Assembly: GCA_045588485.1 (NCBI GenBank)
Contig: JAZNEI010000010.1
Location: 1-64,000, forward strand
Origin: HGM04593 sp045588485
GTDB taxonomy: Bacteria; Bacteroidota; Bacteroidia; Bacteroidales; Bacteroidaceae
Length of the DNA stretch: 64,000 nucleotides
Direction of reading: 5' to 3'
Within the stretch, counting starts at the first letter, position 1, and every line of letters begins with the position of its first letter. Below, piece after piece: positions 43,701-53,265 of this stretch. Both the position numbers and the translations under genes were made by a program. The notes below the pieces were generated by a model, which was not told the DNA's origin, searched no databases, and worked only from the letters and a program-made list of their open reading frames with translations.

Positions 43701-45362
43701 TTACATCTTATTCAAGCCATTGCGGAAGCCGTTTACCATCTTTGCGCTCTCCTTAGAAATTTTTGTAAGGTCGATACTCTTGAGCAATTTCTCAAGCTGT
43801 GCAACGCGACCCTTATTACCTTTCTCCTTAGCCTCATCCATCAATATCTTATACTTCTCGAACTGCTGGATACCCTGTACCATGCGCTCCCAACGTACCG
43901 AGCTTATACTGAAGGGGTAAACGATATATGTGTCTCCTGCGGGCCATGATATGAAGCGAGAGTCCTTCTCGGCATCCTCGGTCCAGCTGTTATATGCCCA
44001 ACGCAAATAGCCATCGAGGTCTTTTGCAAGAGCCTCAAGAGCAATAAACTCGGCATCGGCAGGTGCTGTGAATGTAAACACATTGGGATACTCGGCCGAG
44101 CAGCAGGTGTAGTAGGTGCTTGTCTTACCCTCGGCACGACGGCGTGCAAGCAGCTCGGGAGTATAGGCCTTATAGGCCTCGATATCAAGGCAGTAGTCGG
44201 TAATATCGGCCTCAATTTCGGGATGATAATTACCCGCCATAGATATTTTCATTCCGGGAGCATACTCTTTGATTACCTTGATGGCAGCCTGCATCTGCTG
44301 AAGACTGCGCTCGTCCATAGAAATAAATGTTTTCTCGAACCATCCTTTCTCCTTGAGGTGCGCAGCAAATGCCTTCAACATTCCACCCCAGAACTCGCTG
44401 TAAGCCTTATCGCCGGGGGCACATTTCATCTCTTTGTGACTATCGGTAGCCTGGTCGTAGTAACGGAATGCGAGTCGCCATGGAATCATAGAGAAACAGG
44501 TAATCTCTTTGTCGATACCACAATCCATCATAAACTCAACCCAACGGTCGAACACTGTAAAGTCGTACCACCAACTACCATCGGCCTTACGCACCCACGT
44601 TACCATACTGCCAAACGGGTCGAATGTCTGTCCGTTCCAAGGCTTGTGTGTAAGGGTAGCTGTAATAACTTTCTGACCGCCGGCAGCCAATTTCTCCATA
44701 TAAGGACGCAGAAGTTCGAAATGTTTCTCAGACCATAACTCTACCTTATGAACACGTGCCACAGCGTATGGATTCTGCCAAAAATCGAGGTGGAAACGCC
44801 AATCTTTAGGCTCGGGAAGAGTGCGATTAAGAACCTTTACGCTGTAGTTGTTCTTTATCGACTTACCGTTTGCTGTAACCGTTACACTACCGGTGTATGT
44901 TCCCGGCTTGATTGCCTGAGGAACCTCCACTGTAAGCCACAAGCCACGTGAGGTATTTGCCCCCAGCAGCGTGGTAGCCTCGCCTGTGATACGGTCGGCC
45001 GAAAGGTTCTCGCCGTGCGCGTCTACTGCATGACGGCCGCAACCTGTGAAGCGGTCGGTTATGACAGGCTGCACAAAACCTCCAACCACGTTGGATGCAG
45101 GAATTACACTCTTGCCACACTTAAGGTCGCTGAACGAATAAGTTACTTGAGCATCCTCACCTGCATTGCTGACAAGAAGTTGAAAGTTCACTCGCTCGCC
45201 GCGCCATGCTGCCGTACTGTTTACTCCTGTTGTTTTAATCTCGGCTCCTGCCTCAACCGGGTAACGTGTATCGGTGTTACCCCACTTTGCCTTTACCTGT
45301 GCCGAAAGTGGCATTGCCAATACAGCAAAAGCCATTGCTGCAAAAAAATGTCGTAGTTTCAT
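43701..45362 (-). CDS. GH123-type beta-N-acetylgalactosaminidase
   Basis: This 553-residue secreted protein has a signal peptide (FFAAMAFAVLAMPLSAQ), an N-terminal beta-sandwich and a DUF4091 TIM-barrel. Family segments are FHLDFWQNPYAVARVHKVELW, GYLRWAYNSWTEDA and the catalytic Asp-Glu pair in SMDERSLQQM (D350/E351). Known GH123 enzymes use a substrate-assisted mechanism on terminal beta-GalNAc of glycosphingolipids. The gene is paralogous to the GH123 part of the 1677-residue fusion, though only moderately similar. It lies 28 bp after the sialate O-acetylesterase gene and ends at its terminator. Confidence 0.9.
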   Translation of the reverse strand: MKLRHFFAAMAFAVLAMPLSAQVKAKWGNTDTRYPVEAGAEIKTTGVNSTAAWRGERVNFQLLVSNAGEDAQVTYSFSDLKCGKSVIPASNVVGGFVQPVITDRFTGCGRHAVDAHGENLSADRITGEATTLLGANTSRGLWLTVEVPQAIKPGTYTGSVTVTANGKSIKNNYSVKVLNRTLPEPKDWRFHLDFWQNPYAVARVHKVELWSEKHFELLRPYMEKLAAGGQKVITATLTHKPWNGQTFDPFGSMVTWVRKADGSWWYDFTVFDRWVEFMMDCGIDKEITCFSMIPWRLAFRYYDQATDSHKEMKCAPGDKAYSEFWGGMLKAFAAHLKEKGWFEKTFISMDERSLQQMQAAIKVIKEYAPGMKISMAGNYHPEIEADITDYCLDIEAYKAYTPELLARRRAEGKTSTYYTCCSAEYPNVFTFTAPADAEFIALEALAKDLDGYLRWAYNSWTEDAEKDSRFISWPAGDTYIVYPFSISSVRWERMVQGIQQFEKYKILMDEAKEKGNKGRVAQLEKLLKSIDLTKISKESAKMVNGFRNGLNKM

Positions 45363-45390
45363 TTTACCTGTATTTTATTGTTAGTTACGT

Positions 45391-47490
45391 CTATTCAGCC
45401 GATACCTCTATTTCGAATGTACCTGCAGGAAGCCCCTCCTCATTAACCATATTGGCCGTTGTATAAGGTTTCCACGCATAGCGTACACGAGCTACAGGAT
45501 TATCTATTATTATTTTGTTACCCTCAATGGTAACCTTATCCACGAGAACTTCGCTAAAAGAGCCTACCTTGCCTGCAACCTCTAACCCACGCAGAGGCTG
45601 TCCGTCACTTGTCTTCAACTCTTTTGCACTGCTAAATTCTACAACAGTCCTGCCTTTAACAACTTTTGCACCGACAGGTGTAGGACCATTATATACTATA
45701 TGGTTCATACAATATGTTCCTGCAAGTGCAAGACGCGCAAGACGCTCCCCTATCGGAGCCTTCTCCTTGGGATGAACATCACTTGGGTGCCCCTTGTCGC
45801 TCGAAACGGCAAAATCGCAGAAAGGAATAGCCTCGGCCAGACGACGTTGCGAATCGCGGAAGTGAGGCCACGACGGGCGGTTTATACTCGAGAGCTGAAC
45901 GAAATAGAATGGCATCTCGGGATTGTTCCAAGCACTTCGCCAACAGTCGACAAGGGTTTTAAATATTACCTCGTGTAGTTCAACATTGTGAGCATTCGAT
46001 TCGCCCTGATACCATATTGCGCCCTTTATCGGATAAGAGACAATTGGGGCTATACCGGTCTCGTACAGATAACAAGGCTCGTACGGGTGACGCTGCAAAC
46101 TATTGGTACTTTTTGCTATATTTTTGCCTGCACGTCCGCGGCACCAATCCTGAATCATATCATTCCCACGCCAATTATAGAGAATGTCCACAAGTACAGG
46201 ATGGAATTCAAGAGTCTTGCGGTCGATGAAAGACTCGGCAGGAGCACCACCCACAGCGTTACATATAAGGCCGACGGGAACGCCCAGCGAGTCGGCAAGC
46301 ATAGCACCAAAATGGTAGGCCACAGCCGAGAAATCGGAAACATTGGCCTCATTCTGCATCTGCCACTCGGTGGGCAGGTAGTAGTCGTGACGGTTAAGAC
46401 GCACAAGGTCTATGCTGTCCCACTCTACATTGTCTGTTACTACGCGCGGTCGCATATTGTAAAGACGGATATCCTTTCCTTTCACATTGGCAAGGCTCTT
46501 CTCGATGTGAGAACTCTCTTTAACCATAAAAGCCATATTCGACTGTCCCGAACAGAGCCACACCTCGCCAACAACGATATTCTCATATACCAACTTATCC
46601 TTTTCACACTCTACAACCATTTTGAGACTCTTTCCACCGGCCTGCATAGGGTCGAACGAGACCCTCCATGTACCATTGTCAAGCGCATTTGTCACTCTCT
46701 TCTGCTTACCCAACTTTACAACAACCTTGCTACCTGCATTTGCTGTTCCTTCAACCACGAACGGTTCGCCACGTTGAATAACCATATTACTGCTGTATAT
46801 TGCAGGAAGCGACAATCCACCAAAATCATCTGTAATAGCCGAATAGACCTGACGTGCCAAAATCTCGGCACCCTCGGCATTGGGATGAAGCGCATCGGGC
46901 ATAAGGTCGGGACGGCTGTAAAGGTAACGGCTAAAGTCTATTAGTTCAATATTTTCATATTCGGCCAGTTCGCCTATCAGCTTTTGAATCTGCCAGTACC
47001 AATCACGAGTACCGCTTTTAAAACGTCTATGCCAATGATAGATGGGCGACATGCGACAGATGAAGATTTTAGCATTGCCATCGGGGTGTACCTTGCGGAA
47101 GCTATCAATCATAGCAGTGTAATCGCCCCAGAATTCATCGCGATAGTTGGGCCAATTGCGAGGGTCGGTGTCGTTCAGTCCCAAATGAATGACCACAATA
47201 TCGGGCTCAAAATCGAGTGCAGCCTTATATTCGGGTAAATTGATATAAGGGCGATGTCCCTTACTGAGCAGCGTTGCACCCGAATGTCCGAAGTTACGCA
47301 CCTCGTAACCATCGCCCAGCATATTCTGCAAGCGTGTGGGGTAAGAGGTCTCGGCCGGATTCTTATGACCGTAACCGTATGTAACACTATTGCCCACGCA
47401 AGCAACCTTTATAACATCATTCTTCTCCTGTGCAAAGAAAAAGAGAGGAGAAAGAAGTGCTATACAAAAGAGTAGAACTTTCTTAATCAT
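45391..47490 (-). CDS. Two-domain SGNH sialate O-acetylesterase
   Basis: This 699-residue secreted protein has a signal peptide (LLFCIALLSPLFFFAQ) and two SGNH hydrolase domains. Domain 1 (about 28-225) has VACVGNSVTYGYG (putative nucleophile S35, in a GNS version of GDS), HLGLNDTDP and DALHPNAEG. Domain 2 (about 315-640) has WLCSGQSNMAF, WYQGESNAHN and DVHPKEKAPIG. The two-domain layout is that of Bacteroidales sialate O-acetylesterases that strip 9-O-acetyl groups so sialidases can act. It is the first gene in a transcript with the GH123-type enzyme. Confidence 0.88.
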   Translation of the reverse strand: MIKKVLLFCIALLSPLFFFAQEKNDVIKVACVGNSVTYGYGHKNPAETSYPTRLQNMLGDGYEVRNFGHSGATLLSKGHRPYINLPEYKAALDFEPDIVVIHLGLNDTDPRNWPNYRDEFWGDYTAMIDSFRKVHPDGNAKIFICRMSPIYHWHRRFKSGTRDWYWQIQKLIGELAEYENIELIDFSRYLYSRPDLMPDALHPNAEGAEILARQVYSAITDDFGGLSLPAIYSSNMVIQRGEPFVVEGTANAGSKVVVKLGKQKRVTNALDNGTWRVSFDPMQAGGKSLKMVVECEKDKLVYENIVVGEVWLCSGQSNMAFMVKESSHIEKSLANVKGKDIRLYNMRPRVVTDNVEWDSIDLVRLNRHDYYLPTEWQMQNEANVSDFSAVAYHFGAMLADSLGVPVGLICNAVGGAPAESFIDRKTLEFHPVLVDILYNWRGNDMIQDWCRGRAGKNIAKSTNSLQRHPYEPCYLYETGIAPIVSYPIKGAIWYQGESNAHNVELHEVIFKTLVDCWRSAWNNPEMPFYFVQLSSINRPSWPHFRDSQRRLAEAIPFCDFAVSSDKGHPSDVHPKEKAPIGERLARLALAGTYCMNHIVYNGPTPVGAKVVKGRTVVEFSSAKELKTSDGQPLRGLEVAGKVGSFSEVLVDKVTIEGNKIIIDNPVARVRYAWKPYTTANMVNEEGLPAGTFEIEVSAE

Positions 47491-47549
47491 TTGTAAGTAG
47501 ATAGAGTTTTATAAAAAACAGCGGGAGTGTATCATTACTACTCAAAGTA

Positions 47550-47580
47550 CAAAAATATGTAAAAAAGTATTTCACTCCAA
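47550..47580 (-). promoter_or_regulatory. Candidate promoter of the esterase-GH123 operon, inside a terminator
   Basis: On the minus strand TTGG (47577-47580), a 19-bp spacer and TATTTTTG (47550-47557) resemble the Bacteroidetes promoter. The -33 element lies in the loop of the terminator hairpin of the preceding operon. Confidence 0.55.
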
Positions 47581-47603
47581 GGTTTGAAGTGAAATACTTT
47601 TAT
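47562..47603 (-). terminator. Terminator of the receptor-lipoprotein operon
   Basis: A 13-bp stem (aaagtatttcact with agtgaaatacttt) is followed on the minus strand by tttttt-acatattttt. It ends the 50749-47655 transcription unit. Confidence 0.85.
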
Positions 47604-47654
47604 CAGCCTGTCAATAGCCCCTGTTAAAGAGCTTTGTCGGTTTCCTTACTTACT

Positions 47655-48527
47655 CTACTTACTCTGTGTACCCTCGAATACAAACTCGCCGCGAGTCATC
47701 TTGGCCTCGAAAGCAAGAGTCGCACCATCGGTTACACCTGCGATATAATAGAATGCAAATGCCTCCATGGGGACAAACTCCTCACCCACACGCACAAGAG
47801 GGACAAATGTATTTTCACAACTGAAATAAAGCCCACCATCGAGAACCTGACAAGGAATAGCCTCGAGTTTGATATCTACCGATACAGGCATATTCTCGGC
47901 AAAGCGAGCCGAGTAAATTATAAGGTCCAATGCGGTAAAATCATCATTAGGAAGAACCTCACAACGTACCGATTCGTTGACAAAAGGAGCCTCGGCATCG
48001 GTTGCAAAGACAGCCATCGTACCTTTGTATGCGCCCTCGGCACCCTCTTCATTTACATCCTCATCATCGCCATTGCTCAATACACCCTCGAATTCGAGTG
48101 TTCCCATAGGCATTTTAGCTGTAAGATGTAATGACGATGCTGTAGCAGCACCTGTCAATCTATCAATTGCATAATCCTTGACGGGGTTTGACATTCCACC
48201 CATTGTCATAACAGGAATTAAAGACTCACCCTCGAACTCAATCATACCCTCTTTAAGTGTACAGGGAATGTTCTCTAATGTTATGTCCATCTTGGGCATA
48301 GCAGCTGCAAATGTTACTCCTTTAAGGGTTATATTGCAACTGTTCGACTCGGCATCATATTTATACTCACATTTAACAGTAAATGTCGACTCTCCAAACA
48401 AAAGGTCGCCTTTGTAGACAGCATCGGTTACTGCAGGCTCAAATATCTGCTTGTCATCGTCGTCACTTGAGCAAGCTGACAGAAGTGCCAACATTGCAAA
48501 AAGCGGAAATAAAAGTAGTTTTTTCAT
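47655..48527 (-). CDS. Lipoprotein with two calycin-like repeats
   Basis: This 290-residue lipoprotein (lipobox LLSAC) has two tandem beta-rich repeats (about 38-155 and 165-288). They share the pattern V/Y-KG near the start, AxxMPxxxDIxLExIPC in the middle and LxxxAKMxxGxxxFEG at the end. This arrangement resembles the calycin-like DUF4925 proteins of Bacteroidales, exported eight-stranded barrels. It is 14 bp downstream of the TonB-dependent receptor gene, so it is probably a surface ligand-binding partner of it. The ligand is unknown. Confidence 0.75.
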   Translation of the reverse strand: MKKLLLFPLFAMLALLSACSSDDDDKQIFEPAVTDAVYKGDLLFGESTFTVKCEYKYDAESNSCNITLKGVTFAAAMPKMDITLENIPCTLKEGMIEFEGESLIPVMTMGGMSNPVKDYAIDRLTGAATASSLHLTAKMPMGTLEFEGVLSNGDDEDVNEEGAEGAYKGTMAVFATDAEAPFVNESVRCEVLPNDDFTALDLIIYSARFAENMPVSVDIKLEAIPCQVLDGGLYFSCENTFVPLVRVGEEFVPMEAFAFYYIAGVTDGATLAFEAKMTRGEFVFEGTQSK

Positions 48528-48541
48528 AAATTAAAATTATA

Positions 48542-50749
48542 TTAAAGGTTTAAATGCAAAGATATACCCGTCTGAAAAGGCTTTCCTTGCGCAAAAAAGT
48601 TGTTTCCGATAGATTTAAAATAGAACGTATTGTATTTCTCGTTAAGCAGATTTTTTCCCCAAAGCGATGCTCCGAAGTGCCCTTTCTCCCAGCTCAGCGA
48701 GGCCGACCATAGGCCATAGAATGACTGTGAAAGAGTATTTTCCTCGTTCCAATAGATGCGCCCTACCCCATTCCATCCAACATTAAGAACAAGGAAATTG
48801 GCAAAGCTGCGTGCCACAGGGAGATTATACGACAAATTTGCCGAGAGAGTCTCTCGCGGTGCCAACGGCAGATAATTACCCGAATAATCATCGGTGCCAC
48901 TCTTGTAACTGCGAAAAGTAGCGTATGCACAGCCGTATGCAGCATCCAACGTCAACCGTCCCGATGAATAGCGCATCGAGAACTCCCCACCATAGCTATG
49001 CGAACGGCCTGCATTTGACATCATACGACCGGTAGAAAGCCCTTTTGGAAAAACAGTCAACTGTTGGTTACGGCAATCGATAAAGAAGAGAGCAGCCGAA
49101 AGCGAGAGACTGCCATCGTCCAACGGCGAGAGATGCGCTCCAAGCTCGTATGTCCAGTTTGTCTCGGGATGATAAACTGTCGACGAAGCATCTATATCAA
49201 CCTTATTGCCCATAATATCGTCCGATAGTTTCTGTTTAAGAATGTCGGAGAAGAGCTGAGTATTATATCCACCGGCCTTAAATCCCTTGCTGACAGTAGC
49301 ATACACATTACCCCAATACTTTGAATACATTACCGAGAATCGCGGCATAACCTCGAAAGCCGAGTTATTTTCATCACCTTTGAATACACTTGTAAGGCTG
49401 TGGTAGTCACTTTCACTACGACGATATTTATAGAATATATGAGCATAGCTGTTGTAGCTCATCTTATATCGTTCGTAGTCGACACGTATTCCTGCCGAAA
49501 GAGAAAAATCGCCGATTTTATACCCTAAACGGCCATAGAAAGCCGTCCCGTATGTAGGCATAGTAAACTTGTCCTCAATGGGAAACGCAGGGTCGCGGAA
49601 CTGAAGATGATAATCGGGACCTGCAAGATGAAAAAAGTTATCATTGGCATTCTTCAAAATAAGATTCTCTATGCCATACTCTTTGAATGTGACAGGTGCA
49701 TCAAGGTCGATATGCTTGTAGAAGGCAAACAGACCCACGAGCCAATCAAAAGCCTTTTCGCCCGACGATTTTGCTATAAATTCCTGCGTAAAGCTATGTT
49801 CTTTCTGATATTGCCCCAAAGTAAAATATTCAAGCGGAAGAAAATCATTATCGATGCGCATGCGGTCGTTAATAAAATTGTAACCCGTTGTGGAAGAGAG
49901 GGTAAAATCATCGTAAAAACGCTTAACAGTAAAGCCGTCGCTTATGTTCACCCTACGATAAGTGCAGGCATCGTTGTATGCAACAGGTGACAACTCGCCA
50001 TTCTGCGGGTTATAAAGACGGTAACCCCAACCACCCTCATCGACATACCCGAGAGTAAGTGTATTATCCATCAGCCAACCATCGGCCGGCCTGTAAGTAT
50101 GACGTAGACGCGCCGATAGATTATCACCTCCGTCACACTCCTCACCACGCTCTTTATTGTCGAAAAATCCATCACTATGGCTATAATATACTCCGGCCGA
50201 CCATCCGAAATTACGATTCTTTGCAGCATAATGCGAGGCCTTTATTTTTATATTATTAGCAGTGCCATATTCCACAGTCAGACGCTTCCCCTGAAAAGTT
50301 AAAGGCGAGAGAGTCTGAACATTTATTACTCCACCTATACTGTTACGACCAAACAGAGCACTTTGCGCTCCACGTATTATCTGAACCTTGAATATATCGA
50401 AAAAATCGAAATCATAGTTATTCTTATTCATTGTAGGTGCACCATCGACCGAAAGTGCTACAACCGGTTGGTCGATACGCGACCCGAACCCTCTGACATA
50501 TATCGAAGAGGTCATTCGTGAACCATAATCGGGTTGATAAAAATTAGGCGCTACAGCCGAGAGTTCCTTTAATGATGCAATATGCCTGTTCTCGATAGCC
50601 ACACGACCTATTGTGGTCGAAGAGTTGGGACCACGTGTTTCATCGTCTATCTTCATTGAAGCGACAATATCAACATCCTGCAAAAGAACCGTATCGAGTT
50701 CTTCTGCGACAGGTGATAAAAGTATAAGAAACAGTGCTAACAAATTCAC
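48542..50749 (-). CDS. TonB-dependent outer-membrane receptor
   Basis: This 735-residue outer-membrane protein starts at a GTG with a short leader (MNLLALFLILLSPVAEE). A plug domain (about 25-160) has SSTTIGRVAIENRHIASLKELSAVAPNF, SSIYVRGFGSRIDQP and RGAQSALFGRNSIGGVINV, and a 22-stranded barrel ends in TGISLHLNL. It lacks the SusC carboxypeptidase-like domain, so it belongs to the siderophore/heme/vitamin-type group rather than the glycan SusC group. The cargo is likely to be bound by the calycin-like lipoprotein gene just downstream. A possible promoter (TATCTTCG at 50826-50833) lies upstream. Confidence 0.9.
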   Translation of the reverse strand: MNLLALFLILLSPVAEELDTVLLQDVDIVASMKIDDETRGPNSSTTIGRVAIENRHIASLKELSAVAPNFYQPDYGSRMTSSIYVRGFGSRIDQPVVALSVDGAPTMNKNNYDFDFFDIFKVQIIRGAQSALFGRNSIGGVINVQTLSPLTFQGKRLTVEYGTANNIKIKASHYAAKNRNFGWSAGVYYSHSDGFFDNKERGEECDGGDNLSARLRHTYRPADGWLMDNTLTLGYVDEGGWGYRLYNPQNGELSPVAYNDACTYRRVNISDGFTVKRFYDDFTLSSTTGYNFINDRMRIDNDFLPLEYFTLGQYQKEHSFTQEFIAKSSGEKAFDWLVGLFAFYKHIDLDAPVTFKEYGIENLILKNANDNFFHLAGPDYHLQFRDPAFPIEDKFTMPTYGTAFYGRLGYKIGDFSLSAGIRVDYERYKMSYNSYAHIFYKYRRSESDYHSLTSVFKGDENNSAFEVMPRFSVMYSKYWGNVYATVSKGFKAGGYNTQLFSDILKQKLSDDIMGNKVDIDASSTVYHPETNWTYELGAHLSPLDDGSLSLSAALFFIDCRNQQLTVFPKGLSTGRMMSNAGRSHSYGGEFSMRYSSGRLTLDAAYGCAYATFRSYKSGTDDYSGNYLPLAPRETLSANLSYNLPVARSFANFLVLNVGWNGVGRIYWNEENTLSQSFYGLWSASLSWEKGHFGASLWGKNLLNEKYNTFYFKSIGNNFFAQGKPFQTGISLHLNL

Positions 50750-51123
50750 CGAGACAAACTATCCACTATAAATACTCTAATTCAACAAAGCAGCCACTTA
50801 ATAATGCGACTCTACAAAAATCTCGCGAAGATAGTTAAATAAAGCTACCGATACAACAAACTATTGTTAAAGAAATTCAAAAATAAGATAAAGCAATTCG
50901 GGTAGACTCTATTAAAAAAGACTAAAGGAACACCCCAAATTTATCTGATTTATGTGCCATTTTGTGTTAATTATAAGCTAAGACGCTTTTTTAGTTACTA
51001 TTAGAGCAAAAATAACCCCCTAAAAATTATTTTTTTAAAAACTTATTCCATAAATTTGCGTACTTTAACTTTATACTGTATTGACGAGACTGAATAAAAC
51101 AATAACTAAAATAACCATTAATT
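50750..51123. other. 374-nt divergent intergenic region
   Basis: This AT-rich gap separates the TonB receptor from the FAS1 gene. It holds TATCTTCG on the minus strand (50826-50833) with GTTG 20 bp upstream, and TAAATTTG on the plus strand (51051-51058), as candidate -7 boxes of the two divergent genes. Nothing else is recognised. Confidence 0.5.
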
Positions 51124-53157
51124 ATGCTAAAATCCATTTTTAAAGCAGCGCTGGTTGCATCAGCAGTTGTATTAGCAACAGCCTGTACCGAGGAAATTGA
51201 CAAGAGCAATCGCTACACATTTACCGAGGAGACTATGGCTGATTACCTCGAAAACCGCGAGGACCAATTCTCGAGCCTGATTAAGATTTACAAGCAGGCC
51301 GACATGATGGGTATCCTGCAAACATACGGTAACTATACCATGTTTGCCCCCACAAACAAAGCTATCGAGCGTTACCTTTTTGAACAGGACAGTATCTGGA
51401 ATGCAACAAAAGACAGTGAAAGACCAAAATGGACCGGTATTACAAGTCCTTACCTCGAGGATCTTACCGACTCAATGGCTGTTGAGTTTGCCAAGACACA
51501 CCTTGTACCCATGAGATTCGAACTTGCCGAGATGAGTTCAGACGTTCTTGGTTCGCAGAACTACAACAACCGCTATCTTAACATATCTTATAAGGTTGAG
51601 AATGAGAACGTAGAGATTTATATCAACAACCAGGCGCGCATAGAGCTTGGCGACGAGTTGGTCGAGAATGGTGTTATCCACGTTCTTGACAACGCTATCA
51701 GCTCGGCAGCAGATATGATTTGCGCACAGCTTCAGAAGTACGAATACTTCTCTATCTTCAACGAAGCAATCAAAAAGACCAAATACGAGGATAAGCTCCA
51801 GGGCTACAAGGACGACAGCTACGACCTTGGCCTTGTACCTGCTATGTGTCATAATCAGGGCGAGGGTAAGGGACGTTACCCCCACACAAAATACATAAAA
51901 TACACCATCTTTGCCGAGCCCGACAGCGTATTCTATGCAAGAGACATTTACGACTTTGCCGACCTTGAGGCATATGCTCAAAAGTGGTACGGAACAGAGG
52001 ATATTGACGATTATACAAGCCCCAATAACGCTGTTAACCGTTTCGTAAGTTATCACATCCTCGACCGCGAGGTTGTATATGACAAGTTGGTGATGTTCGA
52101 TAACTCTATGCACAACAACACCGCTTTCAAGCAGGATATTGCGTGGATGGACAACCAAGACCGTTACGACTACTTTAGCACAATGTATAACAAGCTCCTC
52201 AAGGTTATCATGCCTTTGAGCAACACTACCGACAAGACAAAATCATCTAACATCTGGATTAACCCCAGTCGCCGCACAATCCCCGGAAATCAGGATATGC
52301 GCTATCACCTCGATATCAAGATTTACCGTCTATCGGAGTTCAACGACATGAACGACCTTTATAAAGAGTTCAGCGGAAACTCACTAAACGGAACAATCCA
52401 TCCTATTAACAAAGTCCTTATATATAATGAGGAGGAGATGCACGGTAACGTTCTTAACGAGAGAATGCGTTTCGACTTTGGAACACTGCTTCCCGAGCTT
52501 ACAACAAACAATGTACGCTATGCACCTTGGCCCAACGCCGGTACCGTTTGCGGACACGGTGAGTACCAGATTCCCGATGGTTACGCAAAGAACCTGAAAA
52601 TTCTCAACGAGGACACATACGTATTCTATACAAGCCCCTATACTTGGGGTTGTAACTACCTTGGCGACGAGTTCTTGGCAGTTGGTAAGTACGACTTTGC
52701 ATACAAACTACCTCCCGTACCCGCAGGAACATACGAGCTTCGTATAGGTTACACTGCAAACGGTATGCGTTCAATTACACAGTTCTATGTCGACAATAAG
52801 ATTTGCGGTATCCCCGTAGACCTTAAGATTGGTGCCACCGATGCACGTATCGGTTGGTTGGCCGATGGTCCCGATGAGTCGGAGAACGAAGAGAACGACC
52901 GCGTAATGCGTAACCACGGTTATATGAAGGCCGGTAACAGCTTCACATCACAGTGGCAGAGTGGCGATGGCAAGAAGACCGCACGTAGCTACAGCAACGC
53001 TATCCGTAAGATTATCACCACAATGCGTGTAGATGGCGAGCATTGGGTACGTTTCAAGAAGGTAGACGATGTAAACGGTTCACAGATGAACCACGACTAC
53101 ATCGAACTTGTACCGACATCAATTGTCAACTCGTACATCCCCGAGGACAGACTCTAA
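51124..53157 (+). CDS. FAS1-domain lipoprotein
   Basis: This 677-residue lipoprotein (lipobox VLATAC) has an N-terminal fasciclin-1 domain (about 40-210) with the H1 box TMFAPTNKAIERYL and the H2-like region LVENGVIHVLDNAI. A second, more divergent FAS1-like segment (about 210-420) includes YTIFAEPDSVFYA. The C-terminal third is a beta-rich region resembling DUF5108, and contains RIGYTANGMRSITQFYVDNKI. Such proteins often sit beside SusCD-type pairs; here no partner is adjacent. It is likely a surface-exposed lipoprotein with a carbohydrate- or protein-binding role. Confidence 0.8.
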   Translation: MLKSIFKAALVASAVVLATACTEEIDKSNRYTFTEETMADYLENREDQFSSLIKIYKQADMMGILQTYGNYTMFAPTNKAIERYLFEQDSIWNATKDSERPKWTGITSPYLEDLTDSMAVEFAKTHLVPMRFELAEMSSDVLGSQNYNNRYLNISYKVENENVEIYINNQARIELGDELVENGVIHVLDNAISSAADMICAQLQKYEYFSIFNEAIKKTKYEDKLQGYKDDSYDLGLVPAMCHNQGEGKGRYPHTKYIKYTIFAEPDSVFYARDIYDFADLEAYAQKWYGTEDIDDYTSPNNAVNRFVSYHILDREVVYDKLVMFDNSMHNNTAFKQDIAWMDNQDRYDYFSTMYNKLLKVIMPLSNTTDKTKSSNIWINPSRRTIPGNQDMRYHLDIKIYRLSEFNDMNDLYKEFSGNSLNGTIHPINKVLIYNEEEMHGNVLNERMRFDFGTLLPELTTNNVRYAPWPNAGTVCGHGEYQIPDGYAKNLKILNEDTYVFYTSPYTWGCNYLGDEFLAVGKYDFAYKLPPVPAGTYELRIGYTANGMRSITQFYVDNKICGIPVDLKIGATDARIGWLADGPDESENEENDRVMRNHGYMKAGNSFTSQWQSGDGKKTARSYSNAIRKIITTMRVDGEHWVRFKKVDDVNGSQMNHDYIELVPTSIVNSYIPEDRL

Positions 53158-53173
53158 TAATCTATTCTAATAA

Positions 53174-53221
53174 AATCCGTATCTGTAAAGTCGCGACTTT
53201 ACAGATACGGATTACTTTTTT
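53174..53221 (+). terminator. Terminator of the FAS1 gene
   Basis: A perfect palindrome (aatccgtatctgtaaagtc and its complement) is followed by acttttttt. It begins 17 bp past the stop codon. Confidence 0.95.
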
Positions 53222-53265
53222 AGCACCTTGCACATATAAAAAACAGCTGTTTTTAAAAGTGAGAA

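Noticed and set aside
45988..46944. 318-codon open frame on the plus strand
   Set aside because: It is antisense to the sialate O-acetylesterase gene and has no signal, motif or promoter of its own.
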